A DNA stretch of 45,859 bases, taken from positions 1 to 45,859 of the forward strand of contig CAKVHQ010000010.1 of assembly GCA_934749845.1 (NCBI GenBank). The letters are read 5' to 3'. This stretch comes from an uncultured Clostridia bacterium (GTDB lineage: Bacteria; Bacillota; Clostridia; Christensenellales; UBA1242). The notes below the pieces were generated by a model, which was given only the letters and a program-made list of their open reading frames with translations, was not told where the DNA came from and did no database searches. A program made the translations under genes and the position numbers. How positions within the stretch are numbered: the stretch's first letter is position 1; each line of letters opens with the position of its first letter. Below are positions 8,101 through 15,499 of this stretch, in pieces.

Positions 8101-8337
8101 TCAGCCCATGTTGAACATGGATGTAACCTTGTCCTCGGTAGAGGGCATGATAACGTTGTTCATCAGAGCGATCAGTCCTACCAGCAGAATGCCGCCGAGA
8201 ACGACGCCGATAATGATAACGATAGCGTGTTCGGAAACGGAGCCGCGGGTTTCCTCAATCTTGTTCTTTGCTGCCGCAACAGCCATAACTGCCTTGTTGA
8301 TTGCCTTAGTCTTGATAGCGTTGATCTTGTTCATCAT
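8101..8337 (-). CDS. Pilin-like small membrane protein (Maff2/DUF6133-like)
   Basis: The 78-residue protein has a basic, Ala-rich N-terminal part, the motif KIEETRGSVSEHAIVIII, then one long hydrophobic helix (about residues 39-62) and a short polar tail. A Gly followed by a short polar stretch with Glu and then a hydrophobic helix recalls Flp-type prepilins, although the Glu sits at +4 after Gly rather than the usual +5. Small proteins of this shape lie downstream of virD4 in many clostridial elements (Maff2 or DUF6133 type). GGAGGAAC precedes two adjacent ATG codons. With a TadV peptidase in the same operon it is the best candidate for a major pilin. Confidence 0.7.
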   Translation of the reverse strand: MMNKINAIKTKAINKAVMAVAAAKNKIEETRGSVSEHAIVIIIGVVLGGILLVGLIALMNNVIMPSTEDKVTSMFNMG

Positions 8338-8366
8338 AGTTTTGTTCCTCCAAAAATTGTAGTAGT

Positions 8367-8729
8367 TTATCTTTCAGGCTCGTCGAAAGACGGAGCATTG
8401 AAATCCTGTGTGTTATCCGCGGTGTTTGAATTAGCATTTGCGCGGAGCTGTTTCATGAGCGTTGAGTAAGCGCCGATTACAACATTGCTTATCTCGTCGC
8501 GCATCTCTTTGGTCGTGGGGAAAGCCGTATCAACATACTTCTTATCGCCGTTCTGGTCGGTGTAGGACACGTTCGGCATATTGACAAAAATGCCCTTTGA
8601 ACCGTTCATCACGGAAAGACCTCTCACAACGAACGAATTGTCAAGGGTAATGCTGACAGTAGCAAGACGGCTGCCGTTCGGATTGTTCGAGAGCTTAATG
8701 TCCTTTTCGGGATTGCAGCTTATCTTCAT
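8367..8729 (-). CDS. spoVG: SpoVG family protein
   Basis: The 120-residue protein carries the SpoVG core: RLATVSITLDNSFVVRGLSV, GSKGIFVNMPN and a C-terminal helix KEMRDEISNVVIGAYSTL. SpoVG proteins are small nucleic-acid-binding regulators, best known from sporulation and septation control. A disordered Asn/Asp/Glu-rich tail (last about 30 residues) extends beyond the usual length of about 95. ATG 8729 has AAAGGAGGAACACATA upstream; the open frame beyond it is a Pro-rich shadow. Its location between two pilin-like membrane proteins of the transfer operon suggests a local regulatory role in transfer (inference). Confidence 0.92.
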   Translation of the reverse strand: MKISCNPEKDIKLSNNPNGSRLATVSITLDNSFVVRGLSVMNGSKGIFVNMPNVSYTDQNGDKKYVDTAFPTTKEMRDEISNVVIGAYSTLMKQLRANANSNTADNTQDFNAPSFDEPER

Positions 8730-8778
8730 TATGTGTTCCTCCTTTGCTGCGAGATGTGGCTGCGGTGAAAATTTTGTC

Positions 8779-8786
8779 GGGGGGGG
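8779..8786. repeat. Homopolymer tract of eight G (C8 on the transcript)
   Basis: Eight consecutive G residues lie in the 80-nt gap between the VirB2-like stop and the spoVG start, about 50 nt upstream of the spoVG ATG. Such tracts can vary in length by slippage. It is not inside a chosen coding frame, so any effect would be on the leader of spoVG. Confidence 0.6.
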
Positions 8787-8809
8787 AGGTATCCACGAAA
8801 GGCGTAACA

Positions 8810-9157
8810 TTATGTACCACCTCCAAAGTAACCTGTGATTACCGTAAGCAGAGAGGTCGCTACTACCGCACCGATAGTGGAAACTACTGCGGTAATAATG
8901 CGGTTATCCCACTTTTTCCTGTCCATTTCGTCTGCGGCAGAACGCCTGATACAGAAATAGACAATGCAGACCGTGCCGACTACTGCGGCAAGTCCCAGCA
9001 GAATAGTTGACGCGTCATTCAGCAGGTTTTTTAAGCCTGTCGCAACGACAGAGCCGCCTAAACCGCCGCCATCTTCTGCGAAAGCGGTAACGCTTAACGC
9101 TGCTGTCATGACCGCCGCAGAAACAGCGGAAATGATACCCTTGACCTTACTTGTCAT
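8810..9157 (-). CDS. VirB2/TrbC-like pilin precursor
   Basis: The 115-residue product has a clear signal peptide (MTSKVKGIISAVSAAVMTAA through AFA at about residue 27). A Gly-rich segment follows (EDGGGLGGSVV), then two membrane helices (about 49-68 and 85-108) and a short Gly tail. A cleaved leader plus two hydrophobic helices is the VirB2/TrbC conjugative pilin plan. AGGAGGGAAAAAG precedes the ATG. It lies 14 nt after the VirD4 stop. Together with the pilin-like gene at 8101-8337, the operon encodes two unrelated pilin candidates, one of each secretion type. Confidence 0.7.
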   Translation of the reverse strand: MTSKVKGIISAVSAAVMTAALSVTAFAEDGGGLGGSVVATGLKNLLNDASTILLGLAAVVGTVCIVYFCIRRSAADEMDRKKWDNRIITAVVSTIGAVVATSLLTVITGYFGGGT

Positions 9158-9171
9158 CTTTTTCCCTCCTT

Positions 9172-11250
9172 TCAGAACATAGAATTGTGACCTTCGTTTT
9201 CCGCATTAACAGCTTTACGCGTCTTTGCAGCTAATTCCAGCCACGGTTTCCATAGTTTTATCTCAATCTCGCCGTCATAGCTTGGTCTTGCATTTTCATC
9301 AAGCTCGATAAGCCGCTGATTATGCTTTTTGTCGCCCAGACCGAGCATATCGTTGAATGCCCATTTGGAAATATCCGGCGACTCCATAACGGCGGGAGAG
9401 TTGTTAGAGATAACGAGCGAATAGGGGCGTTCAAAACCGTTCATTATTTCCTCTGCAGTAAGCAGGCTGCGCTCTATCAGCGACACATTCACAGAGCTGG
9501 ACGGGTTTGAATATTTTTGTGCGGAGCTGCCGAGTGAATAGGTTAGGGTTGTGTACTTTCCCATTGCCTCGGAAAGTTCCTTGTTGGTTTCAATATCGGT
9601 GCTTTGGAGATATATCCAATAGCGGCAGTTTCCTTTTGCTATGTTGGCAACCTCCTCGCCGTACACAAGTTTAAGCTGTGCAAAGCTCTGCAAAAACAAA
9701 TTCCACCTTATTCCGTAGCCGCGCGATACCGTAAGTTTCTTTTCAAAAGTTTCAATCTTTGAAAAGTTACCAAATTCGTCCAGCACGAAATTTACACGAT
9801 AACGCAGGCGGTTTCCTGTTTTCTTCGCAGCAACAACAAGCAATTCGTACTGCTGTGCCACAAGTATTGTGGTGATAGAATAGAATGTTTCACGCTCATC
9901 GGGAAGAACATAGAACAATGCTCTTTTCGGCTCTGTACCGAACGATGCAAGGTCAAAATCTGACTTTGATGTAATTCGGTATGTGGTCGGATTGGTGAAC
10001 AGGCGGAGCGTTGTGAGCGCCGAGGTGTAAAAGGATGCCGCCGTCTTGTCGGGAGCGACATTCGCAATAGCAAGCGTCTGACGAGCCGGGTGCTCGTCCG
10101 GAATGCTGCGGAGATACTTCTTGAACTGTATCTCCTTTTCGCCGGGCGCGGGAACAGACATATTGCTGATGAATTCGTACACGTTGGTGAGGTTCTGATA
10201 TTCGGGGCGGTCTTGGTTATCGTAAACAACGGCAAGTATGGACGCTACAATAATAGCCATTTCTCCGTTAGTCCAGATAGGCTCGCCTTTTTCGCTTTTT
10301 TCTACAAGAATGTTCACCATATCCCATGCCTTTTCGCTTGCCTCGTTGATTTCACCTCTGTTTACCGCGTCGATTATCGGCTGCAAGGGATTGTAGCACA
10401 TAGATTTCCGCGGCGAATTAAAGTCGATAACGCAGACGGTATAACCGAGCGTTTCAAGGAAGGTGTGCATATAGTGGTAAAGCTCACCCTTCGGGTCGGA
10501 AACCACAATACCTTCACCGGCAAGAGCCAGCGCACATAATGTTTGAAGAACAAGCGTTCGTGTTTTTCCGCAGCCGGTCGAACCGATAGTCATTGTGTGA
10601 ACGTCATCGGTTATACAGCTTATCTGCTCCTTGATCGCTGTTGCATTTCTGCCGAGGACTATACCTGCCTCATCAAAGATATTGCCTTTTATGCCTATGG
10701 GCTTTGCATGGTAATACTGTCCGTTGTCAACAGCTTCAGCTCGCCGCAAACCCTCCGCAAGCAGCCGTTTTATTTTATCGTCTGCCAGAAACAACACAAC
10801 GGCGGGAAATATTCTTGCTTTTTCCTCATCGGGCATAAACCACGCAGAACCATGCTGCTTTTGTCCGTAGGGTTTAGGTATCTCAATTTTCGGAGTTACT
10901 TGATACATTTCCGCTTGATAGGGTTTGAGAGAACTAAAAAAGTAGACAAAGCAGACTAACGCCGCCATAGTTTCAAATATCCAGAACAGCTTCCGCGGCT
11001 GTTCGTCGGAGAACGCTCCGTCTATCAGCGAAAATATATTGAGGTAGTTCCTCTCTGAAAGGCTCCGGTGAGTGAATGCGTCGTTGATAAGATTTGCAAG
11101 GAACAGCGCGGCGAATGTGCCAATAATCACAAACAAGCAGCATAGGAACAGCTTGTGTGAATTGTCCTTTATCAACCGTTTCAACGCACTTTTTAACCGC
11201 TGTGGAAACTTTGCAATATCCTCGCGGCAGTTTCTTGTGTTTCGTTTCAT
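9172..11250 (-). CDS. virD4: VirD4/TraG-family type IV coupling protein
   Basis: This 692-residue membrane ATPase brings DNA substrates to the conjugation channel. Two N-terminal membrane segments are visible (about residues 33-52 and 84-103). Walker A is MTIGSTGCGKTRTLVLQ (about residue 220) and Walker B is RVNFVLDEFGNF (about 487). Other family motifs include GIVVSDPKGELYHYM and the C-terminal LLTAEEIMNG. The start ATG overlaps the stop of the preceding gene as ATGA and lacks a strong ribosome binding site, so translation is probably coupled. Length is within the family range and no motif is missing. Confidence 0.95.
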   Translation of the reverse strand: MKRNTRNCREDIAKFPQRLKSALKRLIKDNSHKLFLCCLFVIIGTFAALFLANLINDAFTHRSLSERNYLNIFSLIDGAFSDEQPRKLFWIFETMAALVCFVYFFSSLKPYQAEMYQVTPKIEIPKPYGQKQHGSAWFMPDEEKARIFPAVVLFLADDKIKRLLAEGLRRAEAVDNGQYYHAKPIGIKGNIFDEAGIVLGRNATAIKEQISCITDDVHTMTIGSTGCGKTRTLVLQTLCALALAGEGIVVSDPKGELYHYMHTFLETLGYTVCVIDFNSPRKSMCYNPLQPIIDAVNRGEINEASEKAWDMVNILVEKSEKGEPIWTNGEMAIIVASILAVVYDNQDRPEYQNLTNVYEFISNMSVPAPGEKEIQFKKYLRSIPDEHPARQTLAIANVAPDKTAASFYTSALTTLRLFTNPTTYRITSKSDFDLASFGTEPKRALFYVLPDERETFYSITTILVAQQYELLVVAAKKTGNRLRYRVNFVLDEFGNFSKIETFEKKLTVSRGYGIRWNLFLQSFAQLKLVYGEEVANIAKGNCRYWIYLQSTDIETNKELSEAMGKYTTLTYSLGSSAQKYSNPSSSVNVSLIERSLLTAEEIMNGFERPYSLVISNNSPAVMESPDISKWAFNDMLGLGDKKHNQRLIELDENARPSYDGEIEIKLWKPWLELAAKTRKAVNAENEGHNSMF

Positions 11251-11690
11251 AATTCTGCTTCTTCTGCAATGGTTTCCTCTGTCACAAAGGTTTCCTTAAC
11301 GACGGTATGATTACGCTGTTCATCAACAAATTTGGTGAGCTTACCGACAGCGTTATTGCAGATAAGCGCCTCGTTCATGGAAACCTCATCGCTCTTGTAA
11401 TCTTCGAGCAGCTTTATTTCGCCGTTACTGCGCTTGATGAGGTCTACTGCCCCAACACCGAACCGCCCGCCATAAAGGTGCGCAGCGTCCTTGTGTACGG
11501 TGTAATCAACACCGAGCAGAATGAGTATGTGTTCGGGGCTGTGGGCGTTTCTCTCCTTGAAAAGCTCCATTGCTTCATCAAGCGACAGTTTTCCGGCAAA
11601 CGGCTCATAAATCGTTGAAGGCGTTCCACCCGGCTCATGACTTAACACATAGAATGAAAAATCGCATATCTTTCCTGTTGTAACTGCCAT
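11247..11690 (-). CDS. Hypothetical protein directly upstream of virD4
   Basis: The 147-residue soluble protein is alpha/beta in appearance, with segments KICDFSFYVLSHEPGGTPST, LSLDEAMELFKER and HILILLGVDYTVHKDAAHLY. I do not recognise the family; similar small proteins accompany coupling-protein genes in clostridial elements. ATG 11690 follows GGAGGGAAACAAA; the open frame beyond it contains a terminator hairpin and is not coding. Translational overlap with virD4 suggests a linked function, perhaps a substrate adaptor, but this is a guess. The C-terminus is acidic (ETIAEEAEL). Confidence 0.75.
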   Translation of the reverse strand: MAVTTGKICDFSFYVLSHEPGGTPSTIYEPFAGKLSLDEAMELFKERNAHSPEHILILLGVDYTVHKDAAHLYGGRFGVGAVDLIKRSNGEIKLLEDYKSDEVSMNEALICNNAVGKLTKFVDEQRNHTVVKETFVTEETIAEEAEL

Positions 11691-11710
11691 TTTGTTTCCC
11701 TCCATAAACA

Positions 11711-11746
11711 GAAAAAGGCACGATTCTTTCTCAAAAATCGTGCCTA
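11711..11746 (-). terminator. Rho-independent terminator after the large secreted protein gene
   Basis: AGGCACGATT (11716-) pairs with AATCGTGCCT on the other side of a short loop. On the minus strand the stem is followed by TTTTTCTG. It lies 16 nt after the stop at 11762 and before the gene starting at 11690, so it reduces read-through from the surface-protein genes into virD4, or acts as an attenuator. Confidence 0.8.
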
Positions 11747-11761
11747 TATTTATTGTAGTTC

Positions 11762-13990
11762 TTACGGGTTTATCGGTGCTATATGCCAATCGTCGTAGAC
11801 ATTTCCTTTTATCCGTATGCTGTCATCAACAAGCCGTATCGACAACTGACCGGCAGGACACCACACGTCAAACACCTCCGCATATACACGGTATGGTGTG
11901 TTGTCGGGATACCATATCGGTGTAAAATGTGTGCGGTCATTGTAAGTGCTGTAAGGATTGACCTTAAACTGAAATTCGCTGCCGACTTTTTCAAGCAGGC
12001 GGTTGTATTTTGCGGTACTCTGCCTGTTGAAATTGAATTCGGGGAAAAGGACATTGACCTTCTGAGCGTTGGTGCAATAGCTTATATCGCCGTCAACATC
12101 CGTGGTAACGGATATGTTTATCCCATAGCCGGATTTCATTTTCCAAGCACCGTCGCTGCCTGTCGCCGTGTAGCAATACGGAGAGGGAGATACTGTCATA
12201 TCTGCGGAGAGCCGCACGGTGTATGTTACCTCGTAAGCTCCGTCAATATAAACTGCCCTCTGTATTTTTTTCTCACGCCATCGTCCGGTGGCTGTCTGAT
12301 ATTCGTAATAGCAGCCGTAATATTCATAGCTGCCGGTTGAGGTTGACCAGCTATCCTGCCCCCAATCATATACCCACTCTGTCCATGAAAGTTCGGTTAT
12401 ATCTTCTTTCGGAGCATAAGAGGAAATGTTCTTCTTAATGGAGCTTGTACCGTAATTCTTCCACCAGGAGGGGCGTGCGTCTGTAACCTTTGGGTCGGGC
12501 GGCGTCTTTTCTTCAACCTTTGCTATCTTCGCATTTATGACAATGCTGCTGACGGTCTGTTTATCCTTGTCTTTGAAAGCGCCGTCGGGCGAGGTTATTG
12601 TGATGATAACGTCCTGCGCCGTTGTGGGAGTATGCCACTTGAAATAGCCCATAGCTTCCTCATGCGAGGGACAACTTACATTGACAGTACCGGACGCGAG
12701 GGTTCTGCCGGCTGTGCTTTTGACAGAGTAGTTTACCCGTGCGCCTGTTCCCACGGTATCTCCGTCCTTAACGCGCTTTACCAGCTTGTATTTGTCGTTT
12801 ACCTCGTCCCATTCATACACCGAAACATAGCTTGTAGGTGTCATATAAGTATCGGTATAGGGTGAGCCATATTCTCCGTCGCCAAGATAGGTCGCTTTGC
12901 TGGATATAAGCGGGAGATTACCGTCGCTGTCGTAGATGGAGAATTTATAGCCGTAGTAGTCCTTGTCCTTATTATTATAGAAAGTAAACGAGGTATAGAC
13001 ATAGGTGTCCGTATGGTACTCGGCAATTTCTTCTCCATCGGGCAAATCTTCTTCGGGCGGCTGTTCTGCACCGATAATTCCTATACCCATACACCTTATA
13101 ATACATTCATCGGAATTGTACTTGCTGTTCCCGTTGTAATAATCATTATCCGAGGGTGAATAAACAGATACACCGAGGTCTGTTGCCTGCAAAAATGCGG
13201 CTCTCGGCAGTTCCGAGTGCGTGAGCGTTCCGACTAATGCGCGGAGGTTGTTCGTGCTGTTCCAAGCTGCCGAGTATGTGACTTTATCGTAGTGGTTAAG
13301 CAGCGCACACTCCGTTGCGGTAAGCGCCCAGTTCAGACCGTCATATCGAAAATACGCAATAGGCTCAAAGGCTATCTTGTACTTTCCGTCCGCAAAGTCC
13401 TCATATTTCAGCCGCGGAAAAATTGTCTGCAAGCAGTTTTCCACAAATGCTCTGTCGCCGAGAAAGCTCTTGATAGCCTCATAATTTGAGGTATTGCTTT
13501 CGGATATAATATCAATGCTTGATAAACTTTCTACATATTCAGCATGGTATCCCGAAGATTTTACTCTCGATGATACCGTCTGCCGATATTTCGCAATAGA
13601 GGTACTGTCAAGTGCGCTGTATGTGTTTCCAACATACGCAGACGAAAGCCAAGTCGTTTTGGGTATAAGCTCCGTTGCGTCCGCAAAGTAACACATTCCC
13701 GATACTGCGGCAATAGTTGGCTCGCCTGTTATATCCAGCGTGTTGAACACCTTTGTTTCGTCCTCTGCGTCGTAGATAGTTATGCGTAAGCCTTCAAGGT
13801 CATATCCATAACCGTCCCACACATTGCCGCCGCTGTCCGTTTGTATCGCCCACCCGTTATCATCGGTGCCGGGCTTAAACCCCGAGCCGTCATCATTACC
13901 AAAATTCACGTCTGCAAATGCGCTGCTCGTAAAAATGAACATAACGGCAAGGGACAACAGAACAGCAATAATTCTTTTCTGTTTCATCAT
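11762..13990 (-). CDS. Large secreted surface protein, unknown family
   Basis: The 742-residue product has a classical signal peptide (MMKQKRIIAVLLSLAVMFIF, cleavage likely after AFA at residue 26). The mature part is acidic and rich in Tyr, Ser, Thr and Asp, with beta-strand-like repeats of aromatic and polar residues. No LPXTG motif, no C-terminal membrane helix and no enzyme motif is seen. A PPEEDLPDGEEIAEYH segment (about residue 305) and a Pro-rich KVEEKTPPDPKV segment (about 490) look like domain linkers. It is coexpressed with the membrane protein upstream and the pilus genes downstream. A role as adhesin, pilus tip or mating-pair protein is an inference. The ribosome binding site is AAAGGAT. 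Confidence 0.8.
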   Translation of the reverse strand: MMKQKRIIAVLLSLAVMFIFTSSAFADVNFGNDDGSGFKPGTDDNGWAIQTDSGGNVWDGYGYDLEGLRITIYDAEDETKVFNTLDITGEPTIAAVSGMCYFADATELIPKTTWLSSAYVGNTYSALDSTSIAKYRQTVSSRVKSSGYHAEYVESLSSIDIISESNTSNYEAIKSFLGDRAFVENCLQTIFPRLKYEDFADGKYKIAFEPIAYFRYDGLNWALTATECALLNHYDKVTYSAAWNSTNNLRALVGTLTHSELPRAAFLQATDLGVSVYSPSDNDYYNGNSKYNSDECIIRCMGIGIIGAEQPPEEDLPDGEEIAEYHTDTYVYTSFTFYNNKDKDYYGYKFSIYDSDGNLPLISSKATYLGDGEYGSPYTDTYMTPTSYVSVYEWDEVNDKYKLVKRVKDGDTVGTGARVNYSVKSTAGRTLASGTVNVSCPSHEEAMGYFKWHTPTTAQDVIITITSPDGAFKDKDKQTVSSIVINAKIAKVEEKTPPDPKVTDARPSWWKNYGTSSIKKNISSYAPKEDITELSWTEWVYDWGQDSWSTSTGSYEYYGCYYEYQTATGRWREKKIQRAVYIDGAYEVTYTVRLSADMTVSPSPYCYTATGSDGAWKMKSGYGINISVTTDVDGDISYCTNAQKVNVLFPEFNFNRQSTAKYNRLLEKVGSEFQFKVNPYSTYNDRTHFTPIWYPDNTPYRVYAEVFDVWCPAGQLSIRLVDDSIRIKGNVYDDWHIAPINP

Positions 13991-14009
13991 TTATCCTTTC
14001 GCAAAAGCA

Positions 14010-14033
14010 AAGGCGCACATTTCTGTACGCCTT
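14010..14033 (-). terminator. Hairpin terminator or attenuator with GAAA tetraloop
   Basis: On the minus strand a 10-bp stem (AAGGCGTACA with TGTGCGCCTT, one G-U) encloses a GAAA loop and is followed by TTGCTTTTGC. It lies in the 65-nt gap between the Thr/Pro-rich protein gene and the secreted protein gene, so it may lower expression of the latter. Confidence 0.65.
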
Positions 14034-14055
14034 ACTGTGTATTAGAGGGAAATTC

Positions 14056-14706
14056 TCAATCCGTCCATTTCTCACCGCTTAATTCAAAGTCGGGAATTTC
14101 ATCAACAATTACCGGACCGGACTCGGACCAGAGTTGGAAGATACCATTGTAAACCCATGTCGTTCCGTTGCTGTCCGTGTAGGTATCGCCGCTGTTCGGG
14201 TTCTTCGGAAAGCCGTTCTCGTCGGTAGGTTTCTCAACAGGCTCGTCACTAGGGTTCCGGTCTGTTGTGGTCGCTGTGCCGGTGTGTTCGGGAGCTGCTG
14301 TTACTTTCGGGAGGTCGGTGCGGACAGGCTCGTCGGGAGTGTTATCTGTCGGCTTGCTTGTGACTATGGTCACGGCGGGTTTTGTTTTATCGGCAGGATT
14401 AGTGGTGCTTGCGGGAGTGGTCGCCGTATCTGCGGGTCTTTCACTTGTGGTGGAGCTATCAGGTGCCGGAGCGGGTTCGGCGGTTTCCTCAACCGAGATA
14501 GGCTCGCCCTCGCTGCTATGGCTGCTTATCGTTACCGCAGGGGTATCTTCTGTTTCGGTTATTTCGTGAATTATCTCGGAGGTCTGCATGAGTTTGTCGT
14601 TTAACAGATCAGCGTCACTCCTGCGGTTAAGTATTATAATTGTCGCCGCGGCAGCGATTGAAAGAGCTGCTGTTATTGCGATGATTATTTTTGTTGTCTT
14701 TGTCAT
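14056..14706 (-). CDS. Membrane-anchored Thr/Pro-rich surface protein
   Basis: The 216-residue protein has an N-terminal membrane anchor (MTKTTKIIIAITAALSIAAA, helix to about residue 26). A long Thr/Ser/Pro/Glu-rich stalk follows (about 50-160), then a compact C-terminal module with the motif SGDTYTDSNGTTWVYNGIFQ. That last motif resembles short beta modules found on phage tail and cell-surface proteins. The layout suggests a protein spanning the cell wall with a small binding head. It is the first gene after the promoter at 14751-14779. GGAGGAAC precedes the ATG. Function unknown. Confidence 0.75.
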   Translation of the reverse strand: MTKTTKIIIAITAALSIAAAATIIILNRRSDADLLNDKLMQTSEIIHEITETEDTPAVTISSHSSEGEPISVEETAEPAPAPDSSTTSERPADTATTPASTTNPADKTKPAVTIVTSKPTDNTPDEPVRTDLPKVTAAPEHTGTATTTDRNPSDEPVEKPTDENGFPKNPNSGDTYTDSNGTTWVYNGIFQLWSESGPVIVDEIPDFELSGEKWTD

Positions 14707-14750
14707 AGTTTGTTCCTCCTTGTCGGATATGTAGTTTTCCTGTCAATAAT

Positions 14751-14779
14751 ATGATACCATATATTTACAGTTTTGTCAA
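14751..14779 (-). promoter_or_regulatory. Sigma-A type promoter for the transfer/Tad operon
   Basis: On the minus strand a perfect TTGACA (14774-14779) is separated by 17 nt from TATCAT (14751-14756), which is near-consensus. It lies 45 nt upstream of the ATG at 14706. It is the only strong promoter I see between 15 and 0.4 kb, so it probably drives the whole surface, VirD4 and Tad gene set. Confidence 0.75.
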
Positions 14780-14893
14780 TTAGTTTACACACAAAATTAT
14801 TCACAAACATTTGAAAATATCCCTGTGCAGATCGCCTAAAACGCGGGGAAATGCTCAACTGCGGAATAAGCCGTAGGCGTTTCCGGTACATTT

Positions 14894-15448
14894 CTATATC
14901 GAAAGCTCGTCCTCAAGTTCATCATCTTCCTCAATGTCAAGTTCGTCTGTCTGAGCGAGTTCGCTTTCGGAGTTAAGGCGGCGGACAAGATCGGAAAAGC
15001 TGTCAAGGTAGTGCTGATAGTGTTCGTAACGGCGCATGGTGATAAGGTCATCGTTCTTGATTGCCGAACGGAGGTTCTCTGCGTAACCTATGACAGCCGG
15101 AACACAAAGCCGTTTCATTTGCTTGTCCGAAAGGCTTTCAGCCCGCTGACGAATAAATATCAAGTTTTCATCAGCGTCGATTATCCCCATTGCTATCGCA
15201 GCATTTTTTCGTATCTCGTCCTTTCGGGCGATATAGTCGCTCGGAACAATGGGCGGCAGTTCACGCTGACAAATTTCATCGAACATGAATAAAGGAGTTT
15301 CTTCCTCAATCATCTGCTTTTCATAGATAATATGGTTGCGGACGAGGTTCAAATTCACGCCATCAGCGTAAAAAGGGTCGGAGCTGCCGTATTTGTAGAT
15401 ATGTTCCCAGTGTTCATATTCGTTTTCAAGGTTTTTAAGTCTGTCCAT
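14894..15448 (-). CDS. Hypothetical acidic protein of the accessory operon
   Basis: The 184-residue soluble protein is largely helical (NLENEYEHWEHIYKYG near the start) and ends in an acidic tail (IEEDDELEDELSI). Such acidic C-termini recur in several neighbours at 19.9-23.0 kb. I do not recognise the family. ATG 15448 follows GAGGTGCGT; an earlier in-frame ATG at 15481 lies in the interspersed repeat and has no ribosome binding site. It is the last gene of the accessory operon before the promoter at 14.75 kb; no strong terminator follows. Confidence 0.75.
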   Translation of the reverse strand: MDRLKNLENEYEHWEHIYKYGSSDPFYADGVNLNLVRNHIIYEKQMIEEETPLFMFDEICQRELPPIVPSDYIARKDEIRKNAAIAMGIIDADENLIFIRQRAESLSDKQMKRLCVPAVIGYAENLRSAIKNDDLITMRRYEHYQHYLDSFSDLVRRLNSESELAQTDELDIEEDDELEDELSI

Positions 15449-15467
15449 ACGCACCTCGCTTTCAATC

Positions 15468-15498
15468 GGAGAAATGTCCATCTGCTACCCATTTCTCC
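15468..15498 (-). repeat. Interspersed hairpin repeat, copy 1
   Basis: Perfect 9-bp inverted arms (GGAGAAATG and CATTTCTCC) enclose the 13-nt core TCCATCTGCTACC (plus-strand reading). The repeat begins 1 nt after the stop of the upstream gene and ends 20 nt before the ATG at 15448, just above its ribosome binding site. Confidence 0.9.
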
Positions 15499-15499
15499 G

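Noticed and set aside
8730..8810. Longer start of SpoVG
   Set aside because: The extra residues are a Pro-rich stretch from the G8 tract, and a strong ribosome binding site lies before ATG 8729.
14134..14604. A 156-residue plus-strand open frame, rich in Gly, Cys and Arg
   Set aside because: It is the antisense of the Thr/Pro-rich stalk; low complexity on one strand produces an open frame on the other.
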